A stretch of 64,000 bases of DNA from Streptomyces sp. NBC_00582. GTDB taxonomy: Bacteria > Actinomycetota > Actinomycetes > Streptomycetales > Streptomycetaceae. Every line of letters starts with the position of its first letter. Within the stretch, counting starts at the first letter, position 1. Shown here in pieces: positions 1 through 8,543 of the stretch. The stretch spans positions 868,001 through 932,000 of the forward strand of contig NZ_CP107772.1 in NCBI RefSeq assembly GCF_036345155.1, read 5' to 3'. Both the position numbers and the translations under genes were made by a program. Below the pieces are notes generated by a model. That model was given only the letters and a program-made list of their open reading frames with translations, searched no databases and was not told where the DNA came from.

Positions 1-27
1 GGCCCGCACGGTCAGGGCGTGCGCGTC

Positions 28-945
28 ATGACGGCGGCGATCGTCGCGGACGGCGTCCGCAAGCGGTACGGGGACATCCAGGCCGTCGACGGAGTCTCGC
101 TGCACATCGAGGCGGGCGAGTTCTACGGCATCCTGGGTCCCAACGGCGCGGGAAAGACGACCACCCTGGAGATTCTGGAGGGCGTCCGCGAGCCCGACGA
201 GGGGCGGATCGAGCTGTTCGGCGAGAGCCCCTGGCCGCGCAATCCCCGGCTGCTGAGGCGCATCGGCGTGCAGTTCCAGGCGTCGTCGTTCTTCGACAAG
301 CTCACCACGCGCGAGACCATCTACCTGTTCGCGTCCTTCTACCGGGTCGGTGTCCGGCAGGCCGACGCGATGCTGGAGCGGGTCGGCCTCACCGAGTTCG
401 GCGAGGTACCGGCCGACAAGCTCTCCGGCGGCCAGGCGCAGCGGCTGTCGATCGCCTGCGGTCTGGTGCACGACCCGGAGATCGTCTTCCTGGACGAGCC
501 CACCGCCGGTCTGGACCCGCAGGCCCGCCGCAATCTGTGGGACCTGCTGCGGGACGTCAACGCGGAGGGCCGCACCCTGGTCCTCACCACGCACTACCTG
601 GACGAGGCCGAGATGCTCTGCGACCGGGTGTCAGTGATGGAGAGGGGCAGGGTGCTCAAGACGGGCGCGCCGGCGGCCCTGATCCGCGAACTCGACGACA
701 TGGTGCGGGTGAGCGTGGAGTCCGGGCTGATCAAGGCGGACACCCTGCGTGACCGTCTGGTGTCGGCCGGGGTGGAGAACGCGGCGGTGGAGGACGACGG
801 GATCACGCTGTCGATCGCCACCCACTCCCCCGGCCCCGTGCTGTCGATCCTGGCCGACCACCGGGCACTGCGCAGCCTTCAGGTGCGCGGCGCCACCCTG
901 GAGGACGTCTTCCTCCAGCTGACCGGACGGGAGTACCGCGCGTGA
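28..945 (+). CDS. ABC exporter ATP-binding protein, DrrA-like
   Basis: This is the cytoplasmic ATPase of a two-component drug-type exporter (305 aa). The Walker A motif GPNGAGKTT is near residues 37-45, followed by an LSGGQ signature, the Walker B run VFLDEPTAGLD, and a switch-histidine segment TTHYLDEAE. The roughly 80-residue C-terminal extension is usual in daunorubicin-resistance-type (DrrA) ATPases. The chosen ATG lies in an ATGA, as expected if a gene further left ends by overlap; an in-frame GTG at 19 is an alternative. The stop overlaps the start of the permease gene by 4 bases, so the two are co-translated. Placed at the edge of a polyketide cluster and convergent with it, the pair probably exports the product or gives self-resistance. 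The family call is secure; the substrate is inferred. Confidence 0.9.
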   Translation: MTAAIVADGVRKRYGDIQAVDGVSLHIEAGEFYGILGPNGAGKTTTLEILEGVREPDEGRIELFGESPWPRNPRLLRRIGVQFQASSFFDKLTTRETIYLFASFYRVGVRQADAMLERVGLTEFGEVPADKLSGGQAQRLSIACGLVHDPEIVFLDEPTAGLDPQARRNLWDLLRDVNAEGRTLVLTTHYLDEAEMLCDRVSVMERGRVLKTGAPAALIRELDDMVRVSVESGLIKADTLRDRLVSAGVENAAVEDDGITLSIATHSPGPVLSILADHRALRSLQVRGATLEDVFLQLTGREYRA

Positions 946-2126
946 GCATCGACGAGACGTCCTCCCGCTCCCCCGGGACGGCCACGAAGGCCTCGGCGGA
1001 GCAGGAGAAAACGGCGGTCAAGGCCGGTCCGGGCCGCAAGGGCCCCGTCAAGGACAGACGGCTGAACCCGATCCGCGAGCTGGCCAGGGCGATGATCCTG
1101 AGCGTCCTGCGGGACAAGGGCACGATCTTCTTCCTGATGGTCTTCCCCATCCTGTTCCTGATGTTGTTCGGCTCGTTGTTCAAGAGCGACGGGACCTCGC
1201 ACATCAAGGTGGCCCAGGTCGGCCAGGTGCAGGTGCTCGACTCGCTCACCGGGGACCAGCGGGACCAGCTCTCCAAGGCGGCCACGATCACCAAGGTCAC
1301 CAGCGAGTCGGCCGCGCTGGAGAAGGTGCGCAAGGGGGACTACGACGCGCTGGTGGAGCAGGACGGTGACACCGTCGTGCTGCGCTACAGCCTGGCCGAC
1401 TCGGTCAAGGGGGCTTCGGCCCGAGCGACGCTGAACGCGGTGCTGGAGCAGGCGAACCTGGCCGCGACCGGTATGACCGCCAAGTACACGCTGAAGGCCA
1501 GTCAGGTCGAGGACGACTCGGTCAAGCCCATCCAGTACCTGACCCCGGGTCTGCTGGGCTTCGCCGTGGCCACCAGCGCGGTGTTCAGCACCGCCCTGAC
1601 GCTGGTGACGCTGCGCCGCAAGAAGATCCTCCAGCGGATGCAGCTGTCGCCGATCCGCCCCTGGGAGGTGGTGGCCGCCCGTATCTCCATGACCATGCTC
1701 ATGGCACTCACGCAGACGGCCCTGTTCCTGGCGGTGGCGACCCTGCCGTACTTCGGTCTCCAGCTGACCGGCAACTGGTGGCTGGTGGTGCCGTTGGTGG
1801 TGTGCGGGACGCTGGCGCTGATGTCGCTGGGCCTGCTCATCGGCTCGCTCACCAAGACCGAGGAGTCGGCGGGCGGTCTCGCCCAGCTGCTGGTGCTGCC
1901 GATGTCGCTCCTGTCCGGATCGTTCTTCTCGCTGGACAGCGCCCCCGAGTGGGTGAGGGCGCTCTCGTACGTGATGCCGCTGCACTATCTCGTGGAGGGC
2001 GGCGAGTCGGTGCTCAGCCGGGACGGCGGTGTGCTCGACGTGCTGCCCACGATGGGCGGCATGCTGGCCTTCGCCGCCGTGGTGACCGGAGTGACGCTGC
2101 GGTTCTTCAAGTGGAACGAAGGATGA
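942..2126 (+). CDS. ABC-2 type exporter permease, DrrB-like
   Basis: This is the membrane partner of the upstream ATPase (394 aa), starting at a GTG within GTGA. A basic cytoplasmic N-terminus of about 55 residues precedes the first hydrophobic segment (near 60-85). A soluble loop of about 100 residues follows, then five more hydrophobic segments from about residue 195, which is the ABC2_membrane_3 layout. The extracellular-loop segment between membrane helices 1 and 2 is typical of this family rather than of the shortest DrrB proteins. The gene ends just before a strong 20-bp hairpin that separates it from the convergent biosynthetic operon. Export of the cluster product is inferred from position only. 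Confidence 0.88.
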   Translation: MSIDETSSRSPGTATKASAEQEKTAVKAGPGRKGPVKDRRLNPIRELARAMILSVLRDKGTIFFLMVFPILFLMLFGSLFKSDGTSHIKVAQVGQVQVLDSLTGDQRDQLSKAATITKVTSESAALEKVRKGDYDALVEQDGDTVVLRYSLADSVKGASARATLNAVLEQANLAATGMTAKYTLKASQVEDDSVKPIQYLTPGLLGFAVATSAVFSTALTLVTLRRKKILQRMQLSPIRPWEVVAARISMTMLMALTQTALFLAVATLPYFGLQLTGNWWLVVPLVVCGTLALMSLGLLIGSLTKTEESAGGLAQLLVLPMSLLSGSFFSLDSAPEWVRALSYVMPLHYLVEGGESVLSRDGGVLDVLPTMGGMLAFAAVVTGVTLRFFKWNEG

Positions 2127-2143
2127 GCCGGCGCTGACGGACG

Positions 2144-2189
2144 ACGTTCGGGCCCTCTGCCGCGTGGGTGCGGCAGAGGGCCCGAACGT
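2144..2189. terminator. Bidirectional hairpin terminator between convergent operons
   Basis: A perfect 20-bp inverted repeat (arms 2144-2163 and 2170-2189, 6-nt loop GTGGGT) lies in the 98-bp gap between the exporter genes and the convergent nitroreductase-fold gene. There is no long T-tract, as is usual in Streptomyces terminators, and the symmetry lets it act on both strands. Confidence 0.85.
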
Positions 2190-2224
2190 GTGTCTCACCA
2201 CCGCCGCACGCACGGGTGCGGGGG

Positions 2225-2878
2225 TCAGTCGCGGTCGCCGCCCTGCCACCCGTCGTGGTGCAGGACTTCTTCGAGCGGTCGCCGCGGCCCCGGCCGGAAG
2301 GCGGTGCGCAGCGGATAGGCCGTGGGCAGCAGGGCTCCCTGGCGGACGGTGGGCGGCAGGCCCAGCAGCTCGGCGACCTCCCGCTCACGGTCCAGATGGA
2401 CGGCCGTCCAGGCGGTGACCAGGCCCCGGCTGCGGGCGGCCAGCGCGTAGTTCCAGGCGGCCGGCAGCAGCGAACCCCAGAACCCGGCCTGGTTGCCCTC
2501 CGGCAGGCGGCCGTCGGCCACTTCGAGGCAGGGGATGACCAGGACGGGCACCCGGTGCAGCCGCTCGGCCAGCAGCCTCGCGCCGGTGAGGACGGAGCGG
2601 GTTCCCTCGGGCTGCTCGTCCAGCCGGCGCAGGGCGGCGCCGTTGCGGTCGTCGAAGGCGGCCCGGTAGACCTCGGCGACGGCGGCGCGGATCCGCGGAT
2701 CGGTGAGCATCAGCCAGTGCCATCTCTGGCGGTTGTTGCCGTTGGGGGCCTGCAGGGCGACGCGCAGGCAGTCCTTGACCAGTTCCGGGTCCACCGGGCG
2801 CTCCAGGTCCAGGCCGCGCCGTACGGAACGGGTCGTGGTCAGCAGTTCCTCACTTGACAGGCGCGGCGGATCGGTCAC
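2225..2878 (-). CDS. Nitroreductase-fold FMN-dependent oxidoreductase
   Basis: This 217-aa protein has the nitroreductase layout. An early basic pair in RSVRRG is followed by the conserved AP-x-x-x-N-x-Q-x-W-x-W/F segment (APNGNNRQRWHW, near residues 45-56), which contributes to the FMN and dimer site. A late glycine/aromatic segment lies around residues 140-160. Members are flavin-dependent NAD(P)H oxidoreductases acting on quinones, nitro groups or enones. The GTG start overlaps the UbiA stop as GTGA, so this is the last gene of the coupled tailoring operon. A role in a late reduction or dehydrogenation of the polyketide is inferred. The larger in-frame reading upstream lies inside the UbiA and AfsA genes and is not coding. 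Confidence 0.85.
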   Translation of the reverse strand: MTDPPRLSSEELLTTTRSVRRGLDLERPVDPELVKDCLRVALQAPNGNNRQRWHWLMLTDPRIRAAVAEVYRAAFDDRNGAALRRLDEQPEGTRSVLTGARLLAERLHRVPVLVIPCLEVADGRLPEGNQAGFWGSLLPAAWNYALAARSRGLVTAWTAVHLDREREVAELLGLPPTVRQGALLPTAYPLRTAFRPGPRRPLEEVLHHDGWQGGDRD

Positions 2879-3774
2879 GGCAGCAGCACCGCCCGGACGG
2901 CCAGGGCGAGGTACGTCGTCACGACGAAGCCCATCGCGGTGAGCAGGGGCCAGCCGCCGCGGCGCGCGGTCAGGAACCGTCGGGCGCCCCAGGCCGGCAG
3001 GACCGCCGTCAGACAGGGCAGCAGCCCGGGCACGCCGTCCGGGGCGAACAGGGCGACCTGGCAGGCGACCGCCCCGGCCGCGAGGGCGGCGGTGACCGCC
3101 GCGCTGCGCCGGGGGCCGAGGTCGGCCGAGTACAGGCGTGCGCCGGGCTCCGCCTCCCAGGCGGTCTTGCGGGCGAACTCGAAGTGCAGGAACACACACG
3201 CGCACAGGGCGAGCAGCAACGCCCCGCGCCCGTCGGCGGTGACGGTCCCGGCGGCGACCAGGGACCCGTACACATACACACCGAGCAGCACCTGCACCGG
3301 GTAGGTGACCGCGAGGTTGAGCAGTTGCCGGTCGCGCACCGCCGCGGAGAGGCGTTCCAGGGCGGCGAGGAACAGGCCGTAGCCGAGAGCGGCCAGGATC
3401 AGCAGGACGGCCGTCGTGGACAGCGCCGCGTTCAGGCCCACCGCCACCGCGGTGAGGGCGGCCATCGCACCGCGCAGCTCGCCGACGGTGATCGCGCCGG
3501 TGACCAGCGGCCGGTCCGGGTGGTGGACACGGTCGTACGCCAGGTCCTTCTGCTCGTCCAGCATCCGCAGGAACAGCAGCGCGAGGACGACGCTGACGAC
3601 CCGGACCCAGGTGGCCCCGGTGGGCCGCCAGGCCGTACCGGTCAGCGATACGGCGGAGCCCTCCAGGGCGAGCACCCACAGCAGGCCGTAGGTGGCGTAG
3701 ATGTGGGGCCGGAACATGCGCAGCACGAACCGGCCCAGCCGGCCGGGGATGCGGGGCACGGCGACGGTGCTCAC
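2875..3774 (-). CDS. UbiA-family integral membrane transferase
   Basis: This hydrophobic protein (299 aa, about eight membrane segments) carries a first aspartate-rich motif of form D-x3-D-x3-D ending in HPDRPLVTG (near residues 72-92), characteristic of UbiA-superfamily transferases. The second expected aspartate motif (DxxxD around residues 195-215) is not canonical: FARKTAWEAEPG stands there, so substrate binding may differ from quinone prenyltransferases. Family members transfer an isoprenyl or similar group from a diphosphate to a hydroxyl or aromatic acceptor in the membrane. The start is a GTG preceded by GGAGG at 7-nt spacing. No prenyl diphosphate synthase is visible in the window. 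Its joint presence with phosphotransferase and nucleotidyltransferase genes suggests it handles an activated (di)phosphate donor, which is an inference. Confidence 0.8.
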   Translation of the reverse strand: MSTVAVPRIPGRLGRFVLRMFRPHIYATYGLLWVLALEGSAVSLTGTAWRPTGATWVRVVSVVLALLFLRMLDEQKDLAYDRVHHPDRPLVTGAITVGELRGAMAALTAVAVGLNAALSTTAVLLILAALGYGLFLAALERLSAAVRDRQLLNLAVTYPVQVLLGVYVYGSLVAAGTVTADGRGALLLALCACVFLHFEFARKTAWEAEPGARLYSADLGPRRSAAVTAALAAGAVACQVALFAPDGVPGLLPCLTAVLPAWGARRFLTARRGGWPLLTAMGFVVTTYLALAVRAVLLP

Positions 3775-3831
3775 TGCGGGTGTCCTCCGTCTCGGGTCCG
3801 GGTTCCGGTGTGCCGCGTCGTGGCGGGCGGC

Positions 3832-4815
3832 TCAGACACGGGCGTGGGCCGCCGGGCTCGCCAGGACGCCCGCCGGGCCGGCCGGGTCGCGGTCGGCGAA
3901 CCCGATGCGGGCGTCGGCGACCAGGGCGCCGGGCTGGCGCAGGGTGCACTCGATGTCGGCTCCCGGCACGACCGGAGCGGTCCGGCACTCCAGGGGGAGG
4001 TCCATCTCCGCGAAGCGGCGGAAGCGGGCCCGCAGGCGGACGGGCAGCGCCGTGGGCGCGCGCACCGCGCCCTCGACCACGGCGGCGGTCAGGGCGAGTT
4101 GCCGGAAGGCCTCGAGTTCCAGCATGCCGGGAACGTGGTCGACCCAGTGGTCGTAGAGCGTCGGGTGGGTGGTCTCGGCGACCACACGGGCCGAGCGGAC
4201 GCCGTCGTGGGCGGTGTGCGGTGGTGTGATCACCGCGTTGGCCCGGTTGCGGCGGCCGACCCGGCCCGGGTCCAGGGGTTGTCCGGGCAGCGCGACAGGA
4301 GGGTCGGCCAGGCCGAGGGCGTGCCGCTGCCCGGCCCGCAGGCGGCTCCACACCTGCGGTGGCATCCACGAGTAGTCGATGCGCGCGAGGAGTGCCTCCC
4401 GGGCGCCGATCGTCGCGGTGAACCGCAGCCGCAGCCCGGTCACCCCGCTCCGGTCGCGGATCCGGTGCTCGACGCGGACGCCGATGACCGCTTCCGTGGG
4501 GGTGTCTCCGCGGATCAGGGCGGCGGGCTCGGGCACCTCGTACTCGACCGTCCGCAACAGGAACTTGTGGCCGAGGGGTATGTCGAGGTAGCGGTGGGCC
4601 ACCACGAAGATGCCCTGGCGGCAGGCCTCCAGCACCAGCAGCGGGTCGTGGTGCGTGCGGGGGCCGAGGACGTCGTCGTAGAAGGGGTGGAGGCGGGGAA
4701 GCTGTGCGGCCAGCCGCATCTCGTCCTCGCCGAGGCGCTCCGCGTCGGTCAGGAAGACCTCGGCGATCGCTGCCCGGTGCACCAGCTCCTTCGGGAGTGT
4801 CCGGGCGAACTGCAT
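3832..4815 (-). CDS. AfsA/ScbA-family protein (butenolide-type condensing enzyme homologue)
   Basis: This 327-aa protein has the two hot-dog repeats of the AfsA family. The first contains DPLLVLEACRQ and PLGHKFLL near residues 58-85. The second contains the LELEAFRQLAL segment near residues 235-245. The N-terminal VHRAAIAEVFLTD is also typical. AfsA enzymes join a beta-ketoacyl thioester to dihydroxyacetone phosphate, giving gamma-butyrolactone or butenolide precursors. The start ATG has GAGGAG at 6-nt spacing. No TetR-type butyrolactone receptor lies in the window. The gene sits inside the tailoring operon rather than beside a receptor, so it may modify the polyketide itself instead of making a signal. 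That reading is inference; a signalling role remains possible. Confidence 0.88.
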   Translation of the reverse strand: MQFARTLPKELVHRAAIAEVFLTDAERLGEDEMRLAAQLPRLHPFYDDVLGPRTHHDPLLVLEACRQGIFVVAHRYLDIPLGHKFLLRTVEYEVPEPAALIRGDTPTEAVIGVRVEHRIRDRSGVTGLRLRFTATIGAREALLARIDYSWMPPQVWSRLRAGQRHALGLADPPVALPGQPLDPGRVGRRNRANAVITPPHTAHDGVRSARVVAETTHPTLYDHWVDHVPGMLELEAFRQLALTAAVVEGAVRAPTALPVRLRARFRRFAEMDLPLECRTAPVVPGADIECTLRQPGALVADARIGFADRDPAGPAGVLASPAAHARV

Positions 4816-4828
4816 GGCGGCTCCTCGT

Positions 4829-5773
4829 TCAGTTCAGGGCGCCGCGGACGGCGTCCAGGTGACGGCGCCACTGGTCGACGCCGGCCCCGTCCAGCACCGG
4901 CGCGCGACCGGGCTGCCGCATGGGGAGCACCTTGGATCCGACGACGACCGTGTCCCACGGATCGATGTCGAGGCCGTGCTCCCAGGCGTGTTCCAGGAGT
5001 TGACGCGGGGTGGCGGCGGGGTCGAGGCCGGGTCGGCCGGAGAGCGCGGCGCGCAGGCGTTCGACGGCGGGCTCGAAGTCGAGGTCGCGCGGCTTGGTGT
5101 GCGCGTACAGTTCGTCGGCCAGGTCCAGCGCGTGGCCGGTTCGGTCCTTGTCCGCCAGCGCTGAGCGGAAGAGGCGGTCGCGCTCGGCGTGGTCGAAGTG
5201 CACGGCCAGCTCGCGCAGCACGTCGGCGGGTTCGTCGGGGGTGTGCACGAGGTTGAGCAGGTAGCTGTAGCGGCCCAGCAGGTGACGGAGCTGGCCGGGC
5301 ACCCGGGCTTCGGGGTCGGTGGGCCCCTTCAGCAGGGTGAGGCGGACCGAGGCCGGGATGTCGCTGTCGCGCCCGGGGCGGACGAGCAGGACGAGGGCGT
5401 CCGCGTCCTCCAGGAACAGCGCGGCGAGCCGCCTGCGGTGGGGGGTGGCGAGGTTCCACTGGAAGTACCACAGGGAGCGGATCATGGTCCGGGTCAGCCG
5501 GGTGATCGCCGCGCCGACGATCCGGAAGTCCTGTTCGGCCAGCCACTCCACAGCCGCGTCCAGCCTCCGGGCCACCACGGCGTCGGGCTTCAGCAGCAGC
5601 GCGGCGTGGCGATGGGCGAAGCCGGTGGCGTCGTCGGTGAGGGCGGCGAGCTGTTCGTAGCTCTCCTGGTAGTAGGTGTCCGCGCCGTAGAGCCGCTGTT
5701 TCTCGGGGTGGCAGGTCAGCAGGGGCGAGACGCGGATGCCGTGCACCGGCTCGGGGTGGTCGGCGTGGGTCAT
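4829..5773 (-). CDS. Nucleoside-diphosphate-kinase-like protein with extra C-terminal domain
   Basis: The 314-aa protein has an NDK-like core: ALLLKPDAVVARR (near residues 57-69), a helix-rich stretch, LLKGPTDPEARVPGQLR, then a candidate catalytic histidine in NLVHTPDEPADVLREL (near 175). A typical NDK is about 140 aa. This one has about 45 extra residues in front and a C-terminal extension of about 120 residues of unknown function. NDKs move a phosphoryl group from ATP to a nucleoside diphosphate through phosphohistidine. The start overlaps the SDR stop as ATGA. A housekeeping role is unlikely given the divergent sequence and operon position, so it may act on a nucleotide-linked intermediate. 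That function is inferred. Confidence 0.75.
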   Translation of the reverse strand: MTHADHPEPVHGIRVSPLLTCHPEKQRLYGADTYYQESYEQLAALTDDATGFAHRHAALLLKPDAVVARRLDAAVEWLAEQDFRIVGAAITRLTRTMIRSLWYFQWNLATPHRRRLAALFLEDADALVLLVRPGRDSDIPASVRLTLLKGPTDPEARVPGQLRHLLGRYSYLLNLVHTPDEPADVLRELAVHFDHAERDRLFRSALADKDRTGHALDLADELYAHTKPRDLDFEPAVERLRAALSGRPGLDPAATPRQLLEHAWEHGLDIDPWDTVVVGSKVLPMRQPGRAPVLDGAGVDQWRRHLDAVRGALN

Positions 5774-6861
5774 CGTGCGGTGCTCCCGTCCGAAGGGGCG
5801 GCGGCCGCATCCCGGGGCGGGGGCGCACCGAGGTAGCCGACCTTCAGGCAGTGGTCGAGGAGGCGGCGCAGGTAGGGGCGTCCGCTCAGGGGCACCCGGC
5901 GGCCGCTGAAGGCGGCGGCCCGGCTGTCGTCGAAGCGGATGCGCCGCTGGAGGTAGGTGTCGTAGAGGGAGACGACGCGGTCGTAGTAGGGGCGTTCGCG
6001 GTCGGGCAGGGCCGACGCGGAGAACGTGGTCGGCGGGACGAACCGCGTCACCTGGAACGACGGGTACTCGGCGAGGACGTCGGAGAAGTCGCGCAGGGTC
6101 AGCAGGTGGCCGACCGCGTGCAGGGTGAGGCCCTCGGCGTCCTCGAAGCGGGTGGTGGCCTCCGTGACCAGGTCGGCGACGTGGTCGACCGGCACCAGGT
6201 CCAGCGCGGCGTCGTAGTGGCCGGGCATGGTGCGCACCAGCCCCCGGGTCATGATCTTGAGTATGGGGTAGACGGTCTTGAAGTCGCGGCAACGGCCCGT
6301 GCGGGAGGCGCCGGTGACGATGCTGGGACGGACCACGGCCACCGGCAGGCCGTCCGCGGCGGCCTTGCGGACCATGGTCTCCGCGGCCAGTTTGCTCTTC
6401 TCGTAGACGTTGCCGAAGCGCTGTCCGACGTCGAGTTCGTCCTCCAGGGCCACGCCGTCGCGCACCCCGCACACATAGGCCGTGCTGACCTGCACCAGCG
6501 GGGTGCGGTGTGCCAGGGCGAGGTCCAGGACGTGCCGTGTGCCGCCCACGTTGATGCTCTCGTACCGCTCGTCGGGCAGTCCGAAGTCGGTGACGGCGGC
6601 GCAGTGCACGATCCGGTCGGCGGTCGCGGCGAGCCTGCGGTCGTCCTCGTTCAGCCCGAGGCCGGGACGGGTGACGTCACCGGTGATGCGGGTGAGGGTG
6701 CCGGGCCCGGGGGCCAGTTTCCTGCCGTCGTTGCGGAGGATGTCGCCGTTGCGGTGCATCAGGGTGAGTACGGTGTGGCCCGCGCCGGTGAGCCGGGCGG
6801 CCACCTCCGCGCCCACGAAGCCGCTGGCGCCGGTGACCAGCACCGTCATCGTGTCAGCCAT
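5770..6861 (-). CDS. Extended SDR, thioester-reductase-like (NAD_binding_4)
   Basis: This 363-aa protein starts with the Rossmann motif GASGFVG (residues 10-16). It contains INVGGTRHVLDLA, a serine-rich VSTAYVCG strand, and the catalytic YEKSK (YxxxK) near residues 145-149. The pattern resembles the thioester reductase domains of NRPS/PKS systems, fatty acyl-CoA reductases and some NAD-dependent epimerases. The ATG has GGAGGA at 8-nt spacing. Because the PKS has no thioesterase, a free-standing reductase could release the chain as aldehyde or alcohol. Alternatively it modifies a sugar- or glycerol-like unit prepared by the neighbouring nucleotidyltransferase. The fold is secure; the substrate is not. 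Confidence 0.8.
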   Translation of the reverse strand: MADTMTVLVTGASGFVGAEVAARLTGAGHTVLTLMHRNGDILRNDGRKLAPGPGTLTRITGDVTRPGLGLNEDDRRLAATADRIVHCAAVTDFGLPDERYESINVGGTRHVLDLALAHRTPLVQVSTAYVCGVRDGVALEDELDVGQRFGNVYEKSKLAAETMVRKAAADGLPVAVVRPSIVTGASRTGRCRDFKTVYPILKIMTRGLVRTMPGHYDAALDLVPVDHVADLVTEATTRFEDAEGLTLHAVGHLLTLRDFSDVLAEYPSFQVTRFVPPTTFSASALPDRERPYYDRVVSLYDTYLQRRIRFDDSRAAAFSGRRVPLSGRPYLRRLLDHCLKVGYLGAPPPRDAAAAPSDGSTAR

Positions 6862-6890
6862 CGATCATTCCTCCGTCAGGGGGCGAGGCA

Positions 6891-8543
6891 TCAGGCGGCC
6901 TGGTGGGGCTGGGCACCGTTGCTGGCGACGAGGTCGCGGGCTTCCTCCAGGGGGAGTTCCGCGTCGAGGTGGGCGCCGATGCGCACCCAGTCGTAGCTGA
7001 GCTCCAGCGTGGCCCGCCAGGTGTCCGCCGAGTCGAAGGAGAGGGGGAAGGCGTCGGCGCCCGCGGTGCCGCGCACCTGGGCGATGTAGTCGCGCAGATC
7101 GGCGAGGAGGTCGTCACCCTGATCCACCGAGACGACGGTGCGGCGCAGCAGTTCCTCGGCGCGCGTCCGGATCGCGAGGGTGGCGGGCGGCAGCAGGTCG
7201 ATACGGCGGACCAGATCGGTGTCGGCGGGCAGCGGGTTGACGCCGTACGCGCTGAACAGGCCGCGCAGCGCGGCGTGCACGGCACGGCGGGAGGTGAGCT
7301 CGGCGACCCGCCACTGGCCTCGCTGGAGGGCGCCGGTCAGGTCCTCGACGGCGTTCTCGGTGACGATGTTGGCCCACACCAGGGCCATGGTGGCGGCGGC
7401 GAACCGTTCGGCGGGCAGCGGCACCAGGTCGACGGCCTCGGGGCCGCTGACGGCCGCGCCGCGCACCGACAGCAACGGCTGGGCGGTGGACGGCGGCGGG
7501 GTGACGGGTCCGGGCGGCGCGGCGAGCGGCAGCGCCGGGGTGACGGTGCCGCCGCCCTTCCAGGCCAGCCGGATCAGTCCGTAGCGCACGAACGTGGCCA
7601 GGAGCCTGCCCGGTTCGGCGACACCGGTGTCCGAGGCGGCGGCCAGCACCTGGGGCAGCGGCCGGCCCAGGACCAGGGAGCGCCAGACCGCTCCGGCGCG
7701 GTCGCCGAGGGCGAACACCTCACGCCGTCCGCGGACGACGTGCACGCGTGCGTCGGTCTGCCAGGTGGTCACTTTGGCCACGCGTTCCACGGTGAGCCGC
7801 TCGGGACGCGCGGAGACACCGGTGAGGCCGAGTTCGCCCGCGAAGGCGAGGCAGGCGGTCAGGTAGGCGCGGGCGGCGTCGGTGTCGCCGGGGGCGGGGG
7901 CGGTGGTCTCCAGCTCCCAGTACCCGTCGCGTACGGCGGGCTGGTCGGCCCGGTCGAGCTGCATGGACAGCCACTTGGGTTCGAGGTAGGTCTCGCCCTG
8001 TCCGGCCGCCCAGAACTTGATCGTCTGGACGAGTCCGGAGCGGGTCCAGTCGACCGCCTCGTCCGGCTCGCCGAGGCAGAGCAGCGCCGTCGCGTGCCGC
8101 AGGGACTGCCGGGCCCGGTGCGCCCACCAGTCGGCGGCGATCCGGGCGAACCGCTCCTTCGGCATGAGGGACTTGACCTGGTCGACGAGGGCGTGGCCGC
8201 GCAGCGGGTGGCTGTTCAGCAGCCGCTGGCAGCGGTTGAGCAGATCCTCGGAGAGCCGGCCGGGGCGGCCGGCGCCCTTCTCCAGGGCGCGGAACTGGTC
8301 GGCGAGCTGGCGCACCGACCGGGTGCGGATCTCCACCCTGCGGCCGTCGACGAAGAGCAGCGACGGCATGGTGGGCAGGTCGTCCTCGGAGCGGGCGACG
8401 AGCAGGAAGTCGATGTCGGAGGAGGGGTTGCCGAAGCCCTCCGCGATGGAGCCCTCCAGCACCACGGCCCAGTCGGCGCCCGGGGGGAGTTCGGCGAGCG
8501 ACTTGTCGAGCAGGTCTTGCAGCTGGTCCTCGGTGAGGATCAC
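6891..8543 (-). CDS. Nucleotidyltransferase-fold protein with PqqD-like middle segment
   Basis: The N-terminus (550 aa total) has a polymerase-beta-type nucleotidyltransferase signature. GS at residues 31-32 and the acidic pair D43/D45 within SSDIDFLLV match the GS-x-D-x-D pattern of MNT/KNT-like enzymes. A helical region follows. Around residues 268-325 is a stretch that resembles PqqD/RRE winged-helix modules (LGDRAGAVWRSL, then a VRYGLIRL strand). The C-terminal 170 residues are helical and unrecognised. Such enzymes transfer NMP to a hydroxyl or phosphate. The ATG overlaps the stop of the dikinase-like gene by 4 bases, so the two are translationally coupled and may act in sequence. Antibiotic self-modification is an alternative role. 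Confidence 0.75.
   Translation of the reverse strand: MILTEDQLQDLLDKSLAELPPGADWAVVLEGSIAEGFGNPSSDIDFLLVARSEDDLPTMPSLLFVDGRRVEIRTRSVRQLADQFRALEKGAGRPGRLSEDLLNRCQRLLNSHPLRGHALVDQVKSLMPKERFARIAADWWAHRARQSLRHATALLCLGEPDEAVDWTRSGLVQTIKFWAAGQGETYLEPKWLSMQLDRADQPAVRDGYWELETTAPAPGDTDAARAYLTACLAFAGELGLTGVSARPERLTVERVAKVTTWQTDARVHVVRGRREVFALGDRAGAVWRSLVLGRPLPQVLAAASDTGVAEPGRLLATFVRYGLIRLAWKGGGTVTPALPLAAPPGPVTPPPSTAQPLLSVRGAAVSGPEAVDLVPLPAERFAAATMALVWANIVTENAVEDLTGALQRGQWRVAELTSRRAVHAALRGLFSAYGVNPLPADTDLVRRIDLLPPATLAIRTRAEELLRRTVVSVDQGDDLLADLRDYIAQVRGTAGADAFPLSFDSADTWRATLELSYDWVRIGAHLDAELPLEEARDLVASNGAQPHQAA

Noticed and set aside
2225..4369. A 714-codon minus-strand frame covering three genes
   Set aside because: Only its C-terminal 217 codons are a protein family member. 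The upstream part lies inside the UbiA and AfsA genes in another frame.
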